A DNA stretch of 64,000 bases from Chrysoporthe austroafricana (GCA_001051155.2 JYIP02000009.1:1488001-1552000); one strand, 5' to 3'; counted from the stretch's first letter, positions 21,879 through 32,604 are shown. Numbers and translations: made by a program. Notes: a model not told the origin generated them from the letters alone.

Positions 21879-21961
21879 TTTCCCTGATGATTTTTGAGGC
21901 TGTTTATGATACTACATGATTCATAAAACTCACCCACATTGTTCTTTCTTGTCTGATCTGT
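21879..21961 (+). ncRNA. C/D-box snoRNA-like element, copy 3
   Basis: Box C TGATGA at 21885-21890 and box D CTGA at 21953-21956, in intron 3 of the host. Block 1 is TTGAGGCTGTT (21894-21904) and block 2 ACCCACATTGTTC (21932-21944), each with one change from copies 1 and 2. It may have a shifted target, or be decaying. Confidence 0.55.
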
Positions 21962-22244
21962 ATACCTCCACTTGATACTGCATATCATGAGTTCAACGGT
22001 CCGGGACATATTGCTAACGGCCAAACAGTCGAGCACAGTTCATCCATCGAGCAAAGTTTGTGGTTGTGTATAAGTTGAAATCAGAGTATTGAATTTGATT
22101 CTAAACATTCTGTCTTCAAGGAATGATGAGAAGCGAGGACGGATCCAGCCAAGACCCCAGACACGATACGTGTGCTCAACTAAGGAGACGCCATCACCTC
22201 TATCTCAACACCACCCCCTTCTAACATTCTTTCTTGACCGCATT

Positions 22245-24846
22245 CTAGCTCTGCTGTCCTGGGTGCCTCACCTGCGACTTCCACAGCCCATTATGTGGCC
22301 ACGTCCACTTGCTCAGGAAGTCTGGGTCGACACCATCTTCGAAGGCCTGGGTCCTTGCCTTGATCTGCTGGTTCAGCAGGCTCTGTCTCGCTGCCGCACC
22401 GCGGTTGTGCAGGTTCGGCATCCGATCGATGGCATCCATGGCCAGACTGAACCGGTCAGTCTGGTTCCTGATCGCCAACTCCAGCGGGGTGTCGATATTG
22501 CCCTTCTCCTTGTACCCCCTGACATGCAGGTTGCAATGCGCACCCGGTCGCTTGTACGTCAGCCGGTGCACAAGCCAAGGATAGCTGTGGAAGTTGAAGA
22601 TGATCGGCTTGTCCGCCGTGAAGAGCGCCGTCCACTCCTGGTCCGTCAGGCCGTGCGGGTGGTCCTCGTGCGAGATCAGCTTGAACAGGTCCACACAGTT
22701 GACGCAGCGGATCTTCAGGTCGGGGAAGTGCTGGAGCAGCAGGTCGATCGCGGCCAGCGACTCGTGCGTGCTGATGTCGCCGCAGCTCGCCATGACGAGG
22801 TCCGGATCCTCCCCGGCGTCTGTGGAGAACTGCGGCCAGATGCCGATTCCCTTGGTGCAGTGCTCGACCGCGGCGTCTATGGGCAGGTACTGCAGATGGT
22901 CCTGCTTGTCGGCGACGATGACGTTGACATAGTTGGCAGACTTGAGGCAGTGGTCCATGCAGGAGAGCAGGCAATTGCCGTCGGGCGGCAGATAGATGCG
23001 GACGACCTCGGGGGACTTGTTGGCGACCACGTCGAGGAAGCCCGGGTCCTGGTGTGTGAAGCCGTTGTGGTCCTGCCGCCAGACGACTGCGGTGAGCAAG
23101 ATGTTGAGGGAGGCGACCTTGACGCGCCACTCGACCTCGAGACACTTCTCAAGCCATTTGCAGTGCTGCGAGGTGGTGTTAGCAGAGCGCTTGCGTTGCC
23201 GGGGTTGGGGAGAGAGGTAGTGCCTCGACGTACCTGATTGACCATCGAATCAATGACGTGGATGAATGGCTCGTACGAGTTGAGCAGACCATGCCGCCCA
23301 CTGAGAATGTAGCCCTCGAGCCAGCCCTCGACAGTATGCTCGGACAAGATCTCCATAACCCGTCCATCAGGGGCCAAGTGGCCACCATCGGCATCCTCAG
23401 GGAAATACTCTCCCATCCACACCTTCTGGCCAGCCTCATACACCTTCGCCAGCTTGTTCGACTCAGTCTCGTCAGGTCCGAACAGACGGAATGACTTCTG
23501 GTTCTTGGCGACGACATCCCGCAGGAACGTCGACATGTTGATCATGGACGGCGCGAAGGTCACGCCCGGCGAGTCCACCTTGATCGCGTAGTCCTTGAAG
23601 TCAGGCAGCTTCAGCGGCTTCTTCAGCTGTCCGCCGTTCGCGACCGGGTTCGCGGACATGCGCCTGCTGCCCTCGGGGCAGATGGCCTTGCGCAGCTCGT
23701 CGCTGATCCTGCCCTCCTTGCCGAAGAGCCGGTCCGGCTCGTAGCTGCGCATCCACGCCTCGAGCAGCTTCAGGTGCTCCGGGTTCGTGCGCACGTCCGT
23801 GATGGGGACCTGGTGCGCGCGCCAGAAGCCCGTGAGGTACTTGTCGTCGACCTTGCGCGGGCCGGTCCAGCCCTTTGGCGTCCGGAGGATGATCATCGGC
23901 CACCGCGGGCGGATGGCCTTGCCGCTCTGGCGGGCTTCCGACTGGTACTTCTTGATCTCCGTCACGCACCTCTCGAGCGTCGCCGCCATGGCCTGGTGCA
24001 TGGTGTCGAGGTCGTCGCCCTCCACGAAGTACGGGGTGTAGCCGTACCCGACGAAGAGGCTCTCCAGCTCCTTGTGGCTGATGCGGGCGAGGAGCGTGGG
24101 GTTGTTGATCTTGTAGCCGTTCAGGTGCAGAACGGGCAGGACGGCGCCGTCCGTGATAGGGTTCAGGAACTTGGTGCTGTGCCACGAGGTCGCAAGGGGA
24201 CCGGTCTCGGCCTCGCCGTCGCCCACCATGGTGAGTGCAATGAGGTCAGGGTGGTCGAAGACGCTGCCGAAGGCGTGGGAGATGGAGTAACCCAGCTCTC
24301 CGCCCTCGTGGATGCTACCGGGCGTCTCGGGCGTGGCGTGCGAGCCGATTCCGCCCGGGAAGGAGAACCACTTGAAGAAGCGCTGCATGCCCTCGACGTC
24401 CTGGGACTTGTCTGGGTAGACTTCCTCGTACACGCCCTCCAGGTAGGACTGAGACAGAACAGCCGGGGCACCGTGGCCCGGCCCTGACACGAAGTACGCG
24501 TCCAGGTCGTACTTCTTAATCAGCCTGTTGAAGTGCATGTAGGTGAAGATCTGGAAATCGCGTCAATCGTGATCTAAGCCCGTGAGTTGCCGACGAGGAG
24601 AGTGCTTACCTGGCCAGGGGCGGATCCAAAGTGGCCCAGAAGACGGGCCTTGACGTGCTCCAGCCTGAGGGGCTCCCGGAGGAGGGGGTTATCACGGAGG
24701 TAAATCATGCCCAGAGACAGGTACAGGGAGGCCTTGAAATAATCATTGAACTGCGCGATCTCCTCCTTGGAGAGGGGCTCGCCTTTGACGGTAGAGCGAG
24801 CCTCTCCGAAGGGGAGGATGCTCTCGACGTTGGACTCCTCAGCCAT
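22245..24846 (-). CDS. Phosphoketolase (xylulose-5-P / fructose-6-P)
   Basis: Three exons: 24846-24610, 24550-23234 and 23165-22245 (introns 59 and 68 nt, phase 0), giving 824 residues, the usual length of the family. The N-terminal half carries the thiamine-diphosphate region ([51 protein letters not shown]) and the C-terminal part the [16 protein letters not shown] segment ([18 protein letters not shown]). The enzyme splits xylulose-5-phosphate or fructose-6-phosphate with inorganic phosphate to acetyl-phosphate and a shorter sugar phosphate, in the cytosol. In filamentous fungi it is usually paired with acetate kinase; none is in this window. A TATA-like element sits at 24970-24964 on the minus strand. 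Confidence 0.95.
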
Positions 24847-24963
24847 GATCAGGCGTTTGGGTCGGATGAATGGTAGTGGGGATGTGCTTGGCCTGGTCTG
24901 ATGTGCCAAAGACGAGGAAGACAGGACGAGGAGCGACGTCCAGACGACCAGGCTAGAGGCTGA

Positions 24964-24970
24964 ATTTATA
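24964..24970 (-). promoter_or_regulatory. TATA-like element of phosphoketolase gene
   Basis: TATAAAT on the minus strand, about 120 nt upstream of the ATG at 24846. Confidence 0.45.
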
Positions 24971-27016
24971 CGAAAGCTGCCTTGGGCTCTTGACCGAGGG
25001 GGTCGATGAGCTCCTGCCCGAGTCGATTACGATAATTACATATCTAAGCTCGGTGCTATTCTAAGTCTGCGAGAGGAGAGGGGCAACTGTCTGTCGCGCC
25101 GCTCCACATACCAGGAAGGAATACCGCTGCTTGCATGCTGAACCATGGGAGGAGGGGCGGGGGTCGGCGGAAATCCTCCCAAGGTTTTCGCCAGAGGCCG
25201 GTTCCTCAAGGTTCTCACGTCCCTGCGAAGGGTGGCCTGGTCCAAGACGCTCGCGGCATGGAAATCTCTTGACAAGTGGCTCGCATATCAGGCACGCCAC
25301 AGGCCTAGCAAGGAGAAGGCCCGATGGATGGGGCAGCACATCACGGAAGCAGATTCGCTGCTCGGGGAGGATGTTGCTTACGCCCCGCGCGGCAGAAGTG
25401 GCCTGATTCCGGCGCAGGGCAGCTCGCTACGTCATGCTTCGCGCCAGCACACTGCTTCGGGAGCTTGGACGGGCGCGCCATGCATGGCGTGCAGGCGTTC
25501 GGGGTCCTTGAAGTTGCAAGAATTGCCGCCCTTGCTTGCACGGCACCCTGTGCCGTTGATAGCCCCCCCCCTTGTGACCGCGTGTGCGGTGCCGAAAACG
25601 AACCGTGGCCGAATAGAAGCAGTGGTGGCCACCTGAGCCCAGCGGTCTCGGAGCCGCGTCGTGTGATGAGGCCCAGAAGAAAGCCCTCGTGCCAGACCGC
25701 AACAACGTACAATTCACTCAGCACCAGGCTCGACGCCAAGTCGGTCATTTACGAGAGGCGGGGCGTGCGGTGCTCCCACCTCAGCACCAAGACAGCAGGA
25801 GAGCACCTGATAGTGAGGCCCAGCAGGCGAGGCAGGGCCTCGCTGGCGACGGATGGAACGTTCCCACAGCATGCATGTTGATAGGGCGTGGGAGACGACC
25901 CCATTGCAGGAACCAGATACCCGGATCCGAGACCTGTCACTGGCGGTCGGTCCCGGGGTTGTGGTTCCTCACACACACACGCCCACACACCCACAAGATC
26001 AGTGGACTTACTCCGGATTTTCGACCCACTGCGCTGTGGATGAGAGCTCGCCAAAGCTGCAGGGTACAGATATCAATGCAACACAGGGCCACGGAACGAA
26101 ACAAAGCGCTCACTCATGTCTCCATGCCGAGGTCCATGGGCTCGAAGACGACGTCTGTAGTCTGTGCTATAGTATATTGTGCTGCACGACGACGCCAGCG
26201 CGTGGCATGAGCACCAAGGCTGCACAGCCTCAGAGCCTAATGAATCCTCATGACCAACAAGATTGGTTGACCTTGCACGCCATGATCTAGGCGGTTCGAA
26301 TCTCCTGTCCCAAGAAAACCAGAGGCTGGCTGGCAGGAGACATTTGCACTGAGACCCGGAGCCACCCCGTGGGGGGGGCTGCGTGGCGTGGGCGGAAATC
26401 AGCCCATGGGCCGCCCAGGTCTAGGATTCCGCCGTGCTTCTTCCCGGATTGCCAGCGGAACATGCGTCCGACCAGCACGGAATTAAAGAGCCTTCTTCGG
26501 TCATCTGAGCCGGTCCATATGCGGTGAGGAGAAGCTGACAGCCCGCGCGGGTGGGGACTAGGGGAGGAGATACTGAGTAGTCACACTCTCCCCGGCTAGC
26601 CTTGCCCTGTTCTGTTCCCGCACGGCTCAGAGAAATACACAACTCCGCTTTCAACCAACCTCATGCTTGTCATTCGCAGATCCCTTCTGACCGAAGGTCG
26701 ACACGCACTTCGATATCCTCGGGTCCCGATGCGGAGGACTACAGCCTCGCGGGCTGGTCGCATGAGGCTCACCCAGCGACCGGGAGACATATACACAAAA
26801 GGGTTGTGAATGGACAGCGAGAACGCTTGCAACCTTCGTCTACAGCTTAGGGCGCCTATCTCGCACATATTCAGAAGTGCTAGAAAAAAAAGAAAAGTCG
26901 ACGGTGGAGTCTAGGCACTCGCAGGATCTCGCAGCGGGGTCATGCAAGTGACTAGACACAATTTTGAGGGCATGCATGTGAATGACTACGTCCTGTCGGG
27001 AATAAGTCCTGATTTG
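24971..27016. other. 2 kb spacer without a supported gene
   Basis: Several overlapping frames of 60-185 codons exist on both strands, but none resembles a family or shows a gene-like splice pattern. A CA-rich stretch lies at about 25971-25998 and a purine run at 26883-26895. The right end is the 3' flank of the decarboxylase gene. Confidence 0.5.
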
Positions 27017-28402
27017 CTATACCGCCCGTGCGCCTACCGGGTTCGCGGGCCTCTTAGCTGGTGGTTTAACCACTGCTAATGCGCTCTTCACCAGCAGATT
27101 CTGCTCCGTTTCCAGGTCCCAAGGCTCCGGCGGCAGAAACTGGACCTCCACGCCCGGCCGGAAGACCAGGCAGTACGAGCTGCCTCCGAAATGGAACATC
27201 CCGACCTCGTCACCCTTCACGATCTCGTCGCCCTGGCCCACCGTGAACTCGCAGCTCGACACCTCGGCCATCCCGACAAAAACGACTGCAACGAGACCTA
27301 TTTGGGGGTTCTTGGTGCGGATGTACATGATGGCCCTCGTTGCAACGGCGCTGATGTAAGGCTGTGACCTGTTGCAAGCCGTAGGGTCAGGGCGGTCCGG
27401 GTTGCCAGCCAGGCCTTGGAAGTAGTTCTCGCTGAAGTATGTCCCGGGAACATGTTGGAGGCCGACAATGGTTCCGCTGACCGGCGCGTGCCACCGGTGG
27501 TAGCTCAGGGCACTGAGGAAACTCTGGTACACGGTGCCGCCGACGAACTGCTCCGCGAGCCGGTGGCCGTCCAGCATGTTGGAGAGGGAGTAGGGCTGGC
27601 CTTTGAGCCAGAACATGTCGTGCAGCTTCACACCGCTCGAGACTTTCAGCGGCGCCGATTCGCATGCGTTGACGATGACGAGGGTTGGGTCTGGGTAGTC
27701 GTCGTCGGGCGGTCCGTCGTCAGGGGCCTCGATGGGGCGGATGCCGTCACGGAACCGGCGTGTGAAGAAGGCGTCCCAAGACTGGAATCCGAAGTATTGG
27801 TCTGCAGGATCGGGACAATCGTATATCTGCTGGAAGGTGTAGTCCGACTCCTTGGTGTTTGCCTTCTCAGCCATTAGCTGCCGCCCTTCTGGGGACAGCC
27901 AACCGCTCAGGCAGCCTCGGGACTCCGGCGAGCTCAGGTAGGTGCCCCACGAGTTTAACACTTCTTGGAGCGATGCATTGACCCGGGTGTCGAGGAAGAA
28001 TTCGTGGCCAGCGTGTGTGCCCATCGGCCAGTTGAGCATGGCATTGATGGGCAAGCCGATCTCAGCCATGGCAGTTGGGTGATCAGGTCTATAGTAGAAG
28101 GGCGGCCCCTGCCGTATGATGAAGTTTATGACGGTGATGAAATCGTCGAAGTTTGTGATGGGGGGATCGCCCTTGGAGTCCTCGGCGTATCTGCTGGACG
28201 CCTCGGTGAACATGCTGTCTGCCAGTGTCCGCAAGGTCTCGTCATCAGTGACCACCTTACGAAACGCCTGGACAGCGGGATCCAGCTCGCTCTTGTAGCT
28301 TTGAGCCTCTGTCGACTTTCGGGCGAGCCATTGTGGAATGAGATGCGGGCATCCAGGCGGTTGATGCTGGCCGTTCTGGGATCTCACCTGCTCGATTGTC
28401 AT
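27017..28402 (-). CDS. PsiD-like phosphatidylserine-decarboxylase-family enzyme
   Basis: A single exon of 461 residues. The N-terminal ~180 residues match the PSDC-type extension found on fungal soluble members; the rest is the phosphatidylserine decarboxylase fold (FGFQSWDAFFTRRF; YHRWHAPVSGTI; GMAEVSSCEF). The self-processing site usually written LGST appears here as FGGSSYCLVF, with GGSS at residues 406-409. Cleavage before the first Ser would create the pyruvoyl group and leave a 54-residue alpha chain. No signal or membrane segment is seen, unlike mitochondrial Psd1. This architecture is shared with PsiD, the L-tryptophan decarboxylase of psilocybin fungi, so the substrate may be an amino acid instead of a phospholipid; that is not decided by sequence. 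It has an RTA1 gene and a Zn2Cys6 gene upstream on the same strand. Confidence 0.88.
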   Translation of the reverse strand: MTIEQVRSQNGQHQPPGCPHLIPQWLARKSTEAQSYKSELDPAVQAFRKVVTDDETLRTLADSMFTEASSRYAEDSKGDPPITNFDDFITVINFIIRQGPPFYYRPDHPTAMAEIGLPINAMLNWPMGTHAGHEFFLDTRVNASLQEVLNSWGTYLSSPESRGCLSGWLSPEGRQLMAEKANTKESDYTFQQIYDCPDPADQYFGFQSWDAFFTRRFRDGIRPIEAPDDGPPDDDYPDPTLVIVNACESAPLKVSSGVKLHDMFWLKGQPYSLSNMLDGHRLAEQFVGGTVYQSFLSALSYHRWHAPVSGTIVGLQHVPGTYFSENYFQGLAGNPDRPDPTACNRSQPYISAVATRAIMYIRTKNPQIGLVAVVFVGMAEVSSCEFTVGQGDEIVKGDEVGMFHFGGSSYCLVFRPGVEVQFLPPEPWDLETEQNLLVKSALAVVKPPAKRPANPVGARAV

Positions 28403-28516
28403 GGTTTCTGCTGGACCAGAACTGAGAAGCTGTAGACTACAGTTATCACCTTGAGATATGGCTGAATTCGCTATGATGGGATACGTAAAGCTGAGGTCTG
28501 GGGGGGCCTCTTCAAG

Positions 28517-28523
28517 TTTTATA
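28517..28523 (-). promoter_or_regulatory. TATA-like element of PsiD-like gene
   Basis: TATAAAA on the minus strand, about 115 nt upstream of the ATG at 28402. Confidence 0.5.
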
Positions 28524-29496
28524 TTTACGCATGAAGCGGTTAATCCTTGTTAGTGTTGTGACCGTATAAGTTTCCCGGTATTTGTTTGCACACGTCCCAA
28601 TATTCCAGCTATTCTCTGCCGATAATAGCAGACGCGTTTATCAAGAGGGGTAGACGCCGTTTTACTGTCTCGCAGTGAGACACAAAGATGCAATAGGCCC
28701 AAACTACTGCGAGTTGGCGTCCTCTCTATATCAACGAGATACACTAGTATCGTCATGGAGTTGTACATGGCTTGTCACTGCAGACTAAAGATATTCCTTC
28801 GTCGATGGAGTCGTTCATTCATTATATTGTTGTGCGACGTGAGACTCCACTTTCGTACGAAGTGAGTCGGTCCTCCTGTAATTCGAGACCTCTCTTGACC
28901 GTGTAGTATCCTGTGAGTGCTTTCTAAAAAGTAACACTAGAAATTAAAGCGATGTGTAAAGATTTCATAGCGTTTCAGCAAGGGGGAAAGATGTCTCGGG
29001 AAGAAGTCGAGCATGGGAGGACGCCAGGCGGTCACAAAGGGAGTGGCTGGCTGATCGAGCTTCAAAAAGCACCCACACGGTTTCTTTTGGGCTTGGCACT
29101 AGGGCCGCTTGATTAGAGCCGCCACCTGCACCTCCATGTTGGAAAACCTCATTTTACGGATTCAAATTGACTATTTTGGACGTTATGTGTGATGGACGCA
29201 CGTTGTGTGGAAGAGCTCGACCAACACCTGCCGTGCCTGTGATAGATGGATTGTATGGACTTAGTACTCCGTCAGGAATCTCATTGTTAATTTGTAAGGA
29301 AAGTTGCATTCAAGCGTCTTTTTTTTCTATGTCTATAAGTGATATCCCGCAAATGCCCAGAAAACGCCGCATTAATCGTGCCGTTGATGCATAACAAGTC
29401 AAATGAACATCCACCGCCGCACCCATCTCTTCCCCCGCGGTTTGGCTCTTTCATATCCAGCTACCCAGGCGGAGTGACCTTCTGGGTTGAAGGCCT
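28524..29496. other. Spacer between decarboxylase and RTA1 genes
   Basis: AT-richer DNA with no frame over 75 codons worth supporting. It holds the promoter of the decarboxylase and the 3' flank of the RTA1 gene. Confidence 0.5.
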
Positions 29497-30455
29497 CTAC
29501 ACATTGAGATGGGCGTTGTTGTTGTAAGAAACCTCGCCCAGGCTCACGACCGACTTGCTGCTCGGCTCCGCAACCGATTCCGGGTTGACAACGCGGCTCG
29601 GGTGGAAGACGCAGAACACGATGGTGACCAGCGCCATGGGCGCGGAATCAAAGATGTAGAGCCACTTCTCGCTGTCCTGCAGCGCCCCGTTCGATCCCGT
29701 GATGTACTCCGCCACACGGTAGACGGACCGGACCAGGATCAGGAAACTGCTCAGGTACAGCACGTACAGCAGGCCTTCCCACGGGCTAGACAGGGTGTTG
29801 GACTGGGCCGTGGGGTACTTTCGGATGCGGGTGTGGAACAGCATGGCGCAGGCAACGAAGAGGCCGAAGAAGAGGATCTGGACGCAGAGACCGGCGATGA
29901 TGACGTCGTTGCCCATGTTGACCTTGGACTGCGTCTTGGCGCTCGAGAGGATCGAGCCACCGCCGCTCTGGATGAAGAACGAGAGGACATCGCCGAGGAC
30001 GAACACCTTTGTGAGCCGCTTCGGCTTGACCAGGGAGAACTGCTCGCCGTGGAGGATGGTGATGAGCCGGCCGAGGACCATGTAGATGGACGCCGCGAAG
30101 AAGGTCGGGCCGAGAAGCAGGAGGAGGGACTGGATGATGTACGGGATCTTGGTATAGTCGGGAGCTTGCTTGGCCGAGAGGATCCGTCCTATGTAACCCA
30201 CGGCTTCGACTACATAGGCGCGCCAAGATTAGTGACTCCGCTTATACCAAGATGGAGTGGCAACACCAGCCTTATGGGGAGTGTATACTTACAGAGACAG
30301 CCAACGATGAACGGTATGAAATACCATGTCCGGTGTCTGATCGCCAAGAAGATCTGGACGCCGGCCGTGCAGAAAAAGACGACGCACATGACGATGGCTG
30401 CCACCAACGACGGCGTGTAGTGGTAGAAGACGAAGTCTATAGTGCTGCCCGCCAT
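29497..30455 (-). CDS. RTA1-like seven-helix membrane protein
   Basis: Two exons: 30455-30293 and 30209-29497 (83-nt intron; branch cactaat, acceptor tgtag), giving 291 residues. The join reads GCLFEAVGYIGRIL, the conserved RTA1 motif. Hydrophobic helices run through the protein, with a loop (SGGGSILSSAKTQSKVNMGN) typical of the family between helices 4 and 5. RTA1/RSB1/RTM1 proteins are fungal plasma-membrane proteins linked to export or tolerance of lipids and amphipathic toxicants. The C-terminal tail is short and hydrophilic. It is head-to-tail with the decarboxylase and the UPC2-like regulator. Confidence 0.92.
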
Positions 30456-30645
30456 TTTGTTGTTGTCGATTCTTGGGTGGAGTAAAGCGAAAGACGCTGA
30501 TTCGGTGGCGTTTAGCTTTCTGGAAAGATTGGCGAGACCAGATTGGAAGTCCTCAGGCAGATGGCTGTGGGATTGCTTGCTGTGCTGTGCTGTGCTGGAT
30601 GGAGAGGCCAAGCGAATACCTTCAGACGAGGGCAAGTTGGCCAAG

Positions 30646-30652
30646 CTTTATA
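30646..30652 (-). promoter_or_regulatory. TATA-like element of RTA1 gene
   Basis: TATAAAG on the minus strand, about 195 nt upstream of the ATG at 30455. Confidence 0.4.
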
Positions 30653-31137
30653 TCGCCACGACCTTGGCGCGTCTATCCGTCTCAGCCTCGCCATTGCATC
30701 TCAACATATACTCGGCTTCGCTCTCGGATGCAAAACTTGGATGGTGGGAGACAACTGGCAGAACGCTACGAGCTCTAGACTACGTGGCATGGCCGTGGCT
30801 TAGCTGCGATAAGTCCACACTGCAAGCCATCAGGATCAACGTGATCCTGTTGTTTCCCAGAGGGGTTCTAGACTTGAACTCAGTGGCAGTGTCTTGCATT
30901 ATCAAGGCTAATAAAATTTTATTTTGGGACTTTCAGATACGCGTACCGACATCCTGGTAGCGCACAGGGGGGCCACGAGGGCTTGAGTGGTCCGTACTAG
31001 TAGCATAGCATAGTTACCTAAGCCGCCAGCCCGAATACGAGTGTTCTTAGGGCCGACCGATATGAACACTAACGCTTTAGGAAAACGTTCATCGAGTCGT
31101 TCGATGCCAAGCTTCGATTACACTGAACGAGACTATT
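30653..31137. other. Spacer between RTA1 and regulator genes
   Basis: Promoter side of the RTA1 gene and 3' flank of the Zn2Cys6 gene. No gene seen. Confidence 0.5.
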
Positions 31138-32604
31138 CTACGCTAATCGGTCCCCCAGCATCTCCATCGGCCACTGCAGCCAGTGCGTCCACTCCGCGCC
31201 GAGGAAATCCGCGACGCTGCGCAGAACAAAGCCCGCGGCGTCGCCGATGGCCCAGTGCTCCCGGCCGTGGTCGAGCAGGACGGCGTACCAGCCCATGATG
31301 GCGACGGCCTCGGGCCGGCGCTCCTTCAGCAGCTCGAAGAACTCGTTGGGGAAGTACGAGCCCCAGGAGAAGATGAGGCGGAACACGTTGCAGCCGCGCG
31401 GGGACCGCGCCAGGTCGTCGAAGCCGACCTGCAGGTAGTGGATCGCCCGCCGGCAGGCCTCCGTGGCGACCGGGTCCAGGGTAGGCGACAGCGAGATGAG
31501 CTGCCGCAGCATGCCGCACTCCTCGCCCGTCGTGGGCGTGCCGGTCGCGTTGACGTTGCCCATCCGCACGATCGGCGCGAGGTCGGACTCGAGCAGGATC
31601 GCGGACGTCTTGTCGTAGACCACCCTGATGCCCCTCTGCACCTCCGCGGACCGGATGAAGCGGTCCAGGAAGTCAGCGGAGCTGCCCTCGCGGTTGTTCA
31701 GGACGTCCGCCAGGAGGTGTCGGTTGAGGAGGCTGACGAAGAGGATCATGGCCTCGCAGTTGGACCGGTCGATGGTCTTGGTAGCGTTGAAGTACTCGAT
31801 GGCCCTTGTCTGCAGCTGCACGGCCTGGCGCGAGTAGAAGTCGTGCCGCTCCGGGCGCAGGTGCGAGAGGTGCCGCGCCGAGATGGCCAGGAGCTGGTGG
31901 AGGAGGCACGGGGTCCCCAGGCTCCTCTGCAGGACGACGTTCGAGCCGATCGCGAGGAGCTCCCGGTCGAGGTCGGGGGTGATGGTGGCGGCCGTGCTCG
32001 TCACGAAGTGGATCAGGAGCTCGGCGTGGTCCATGTTCACCCCGTGGCCCGTGGCGGCCTGGGCGGCGTCGAACGGCGCGCCATCGGCCCCGGGCAGGTC
32101 GCCGGGGGCCAGCCCCGCGACGCCGGGGAGATGGACCAAGGCCGGCGGCGCATCCGGCGTCCCGGACGGCCCAGGATGCGGAAGGCCGGGTGGAGTCGGC
32201 CGGTGCTCCGCAGCAGTCGCACCAGGAGACTCCGGCGTCCCGGTGGCGAGAGCGGCCCGGCGGACCACGCCTATGCTCGCCGGCGACGGTGATTCGGCGA
32301 TGGGTGGTGTACCGACGGGCGTGGTGGTGCTGGTGCTGGTGACACTGCGCGCTCTGTTCCCACCTTTGGTGACAACGACTTCCGCGTACCTGCACGGCCG
32401 GCCGACGACCCTGCAGTTACCACACTGTGGTTTTGACTCGTCACACTAAAACGGAGACCAGGTCAGCAGCGGCGCTCGTCGCCGGGCTTCAGAGTGAAAC
32501 AGCAGAGGACGGGCCCGGCAACAACCTGCCTTCATGTGACGCTGCTTGCAGACTTGGCAGCCATTGCGGGACTTCCTGTGCTGTGCTCTGCGGCGTTCTC
32601 GCAT
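31138..32604 (-). CDS. UPC2-like Zn2Cys6 transcription factor
   Basis: Two exons: 32604-32530 (25 codons) and 32445-31138, total 460 residues. Joining them rebuilds a perfect Zn2Cys6 cluster with cysteines at residues 16, 19, 26, 33, 36 and 43 (C-x2-C-x6-C-x6-C-x2-C-x6-C), preceded by the usual basic RRRAQHRKSRNG. The intron starts with GC, not GT (AAG|gcaggt ... gttttag|TGT); the only nearby GT would break the frame. The C-terminal two thirds match the fungal-specific domain of UPC2/ECM22-like sterol regulators (MDHAELLIHFVTSTAATI; HQLLAISARHLSHLRPERHDFY). It is nuclear and binds DNA. A link to the adjacent RTA1 and decarboxylase genes is plausible but inferred from position only. Confidence 0.9.

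Larger units (their letters stand above)
21150..22080 (+). ncRNA. Putative non-coding snoRNA host gene with three introns
   Basis: No open frame of note, yet there are three well-formed plus-strand introns: 21222-21417 (gtaagt ... taactaactattatacag), 21592-21787 (gtgagg ... gactgacctcgaactag, or ending at 21805) and about 21847-22028 (gtatga ... gctaacggccaaacag). Each contains one copy of the same C/D-box-like element. This is the layout of snoRNA host genes, where the exons are disposable. Transcript ends are guesses; the 5' end must lie close to the complex I gene's 3' end at 21022. The intron borders and snoRNA-like elements are seen directly; the host function is inference. Confidence 0.6.

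Noticed and set aside
22089..23237. 382-codon plus-strand frame
   Set aside because: It is the antisense shadow of the phosphoketolase exon 3; the minus strand carries clear family motifs.
26231..26315. Possible tRNA (GGTTCGAATC B-box-like string with a CAAG...CTTG D-arm-like hairpin)
   Set aside because: The T arm and acceptor stem do not pair, and no anticodon arm fits.
31183..32292. 369-codon plus-strand frame
   Set aside because: Antisense shadow of the Zn2Cys6 gene in GC-rich DNA.
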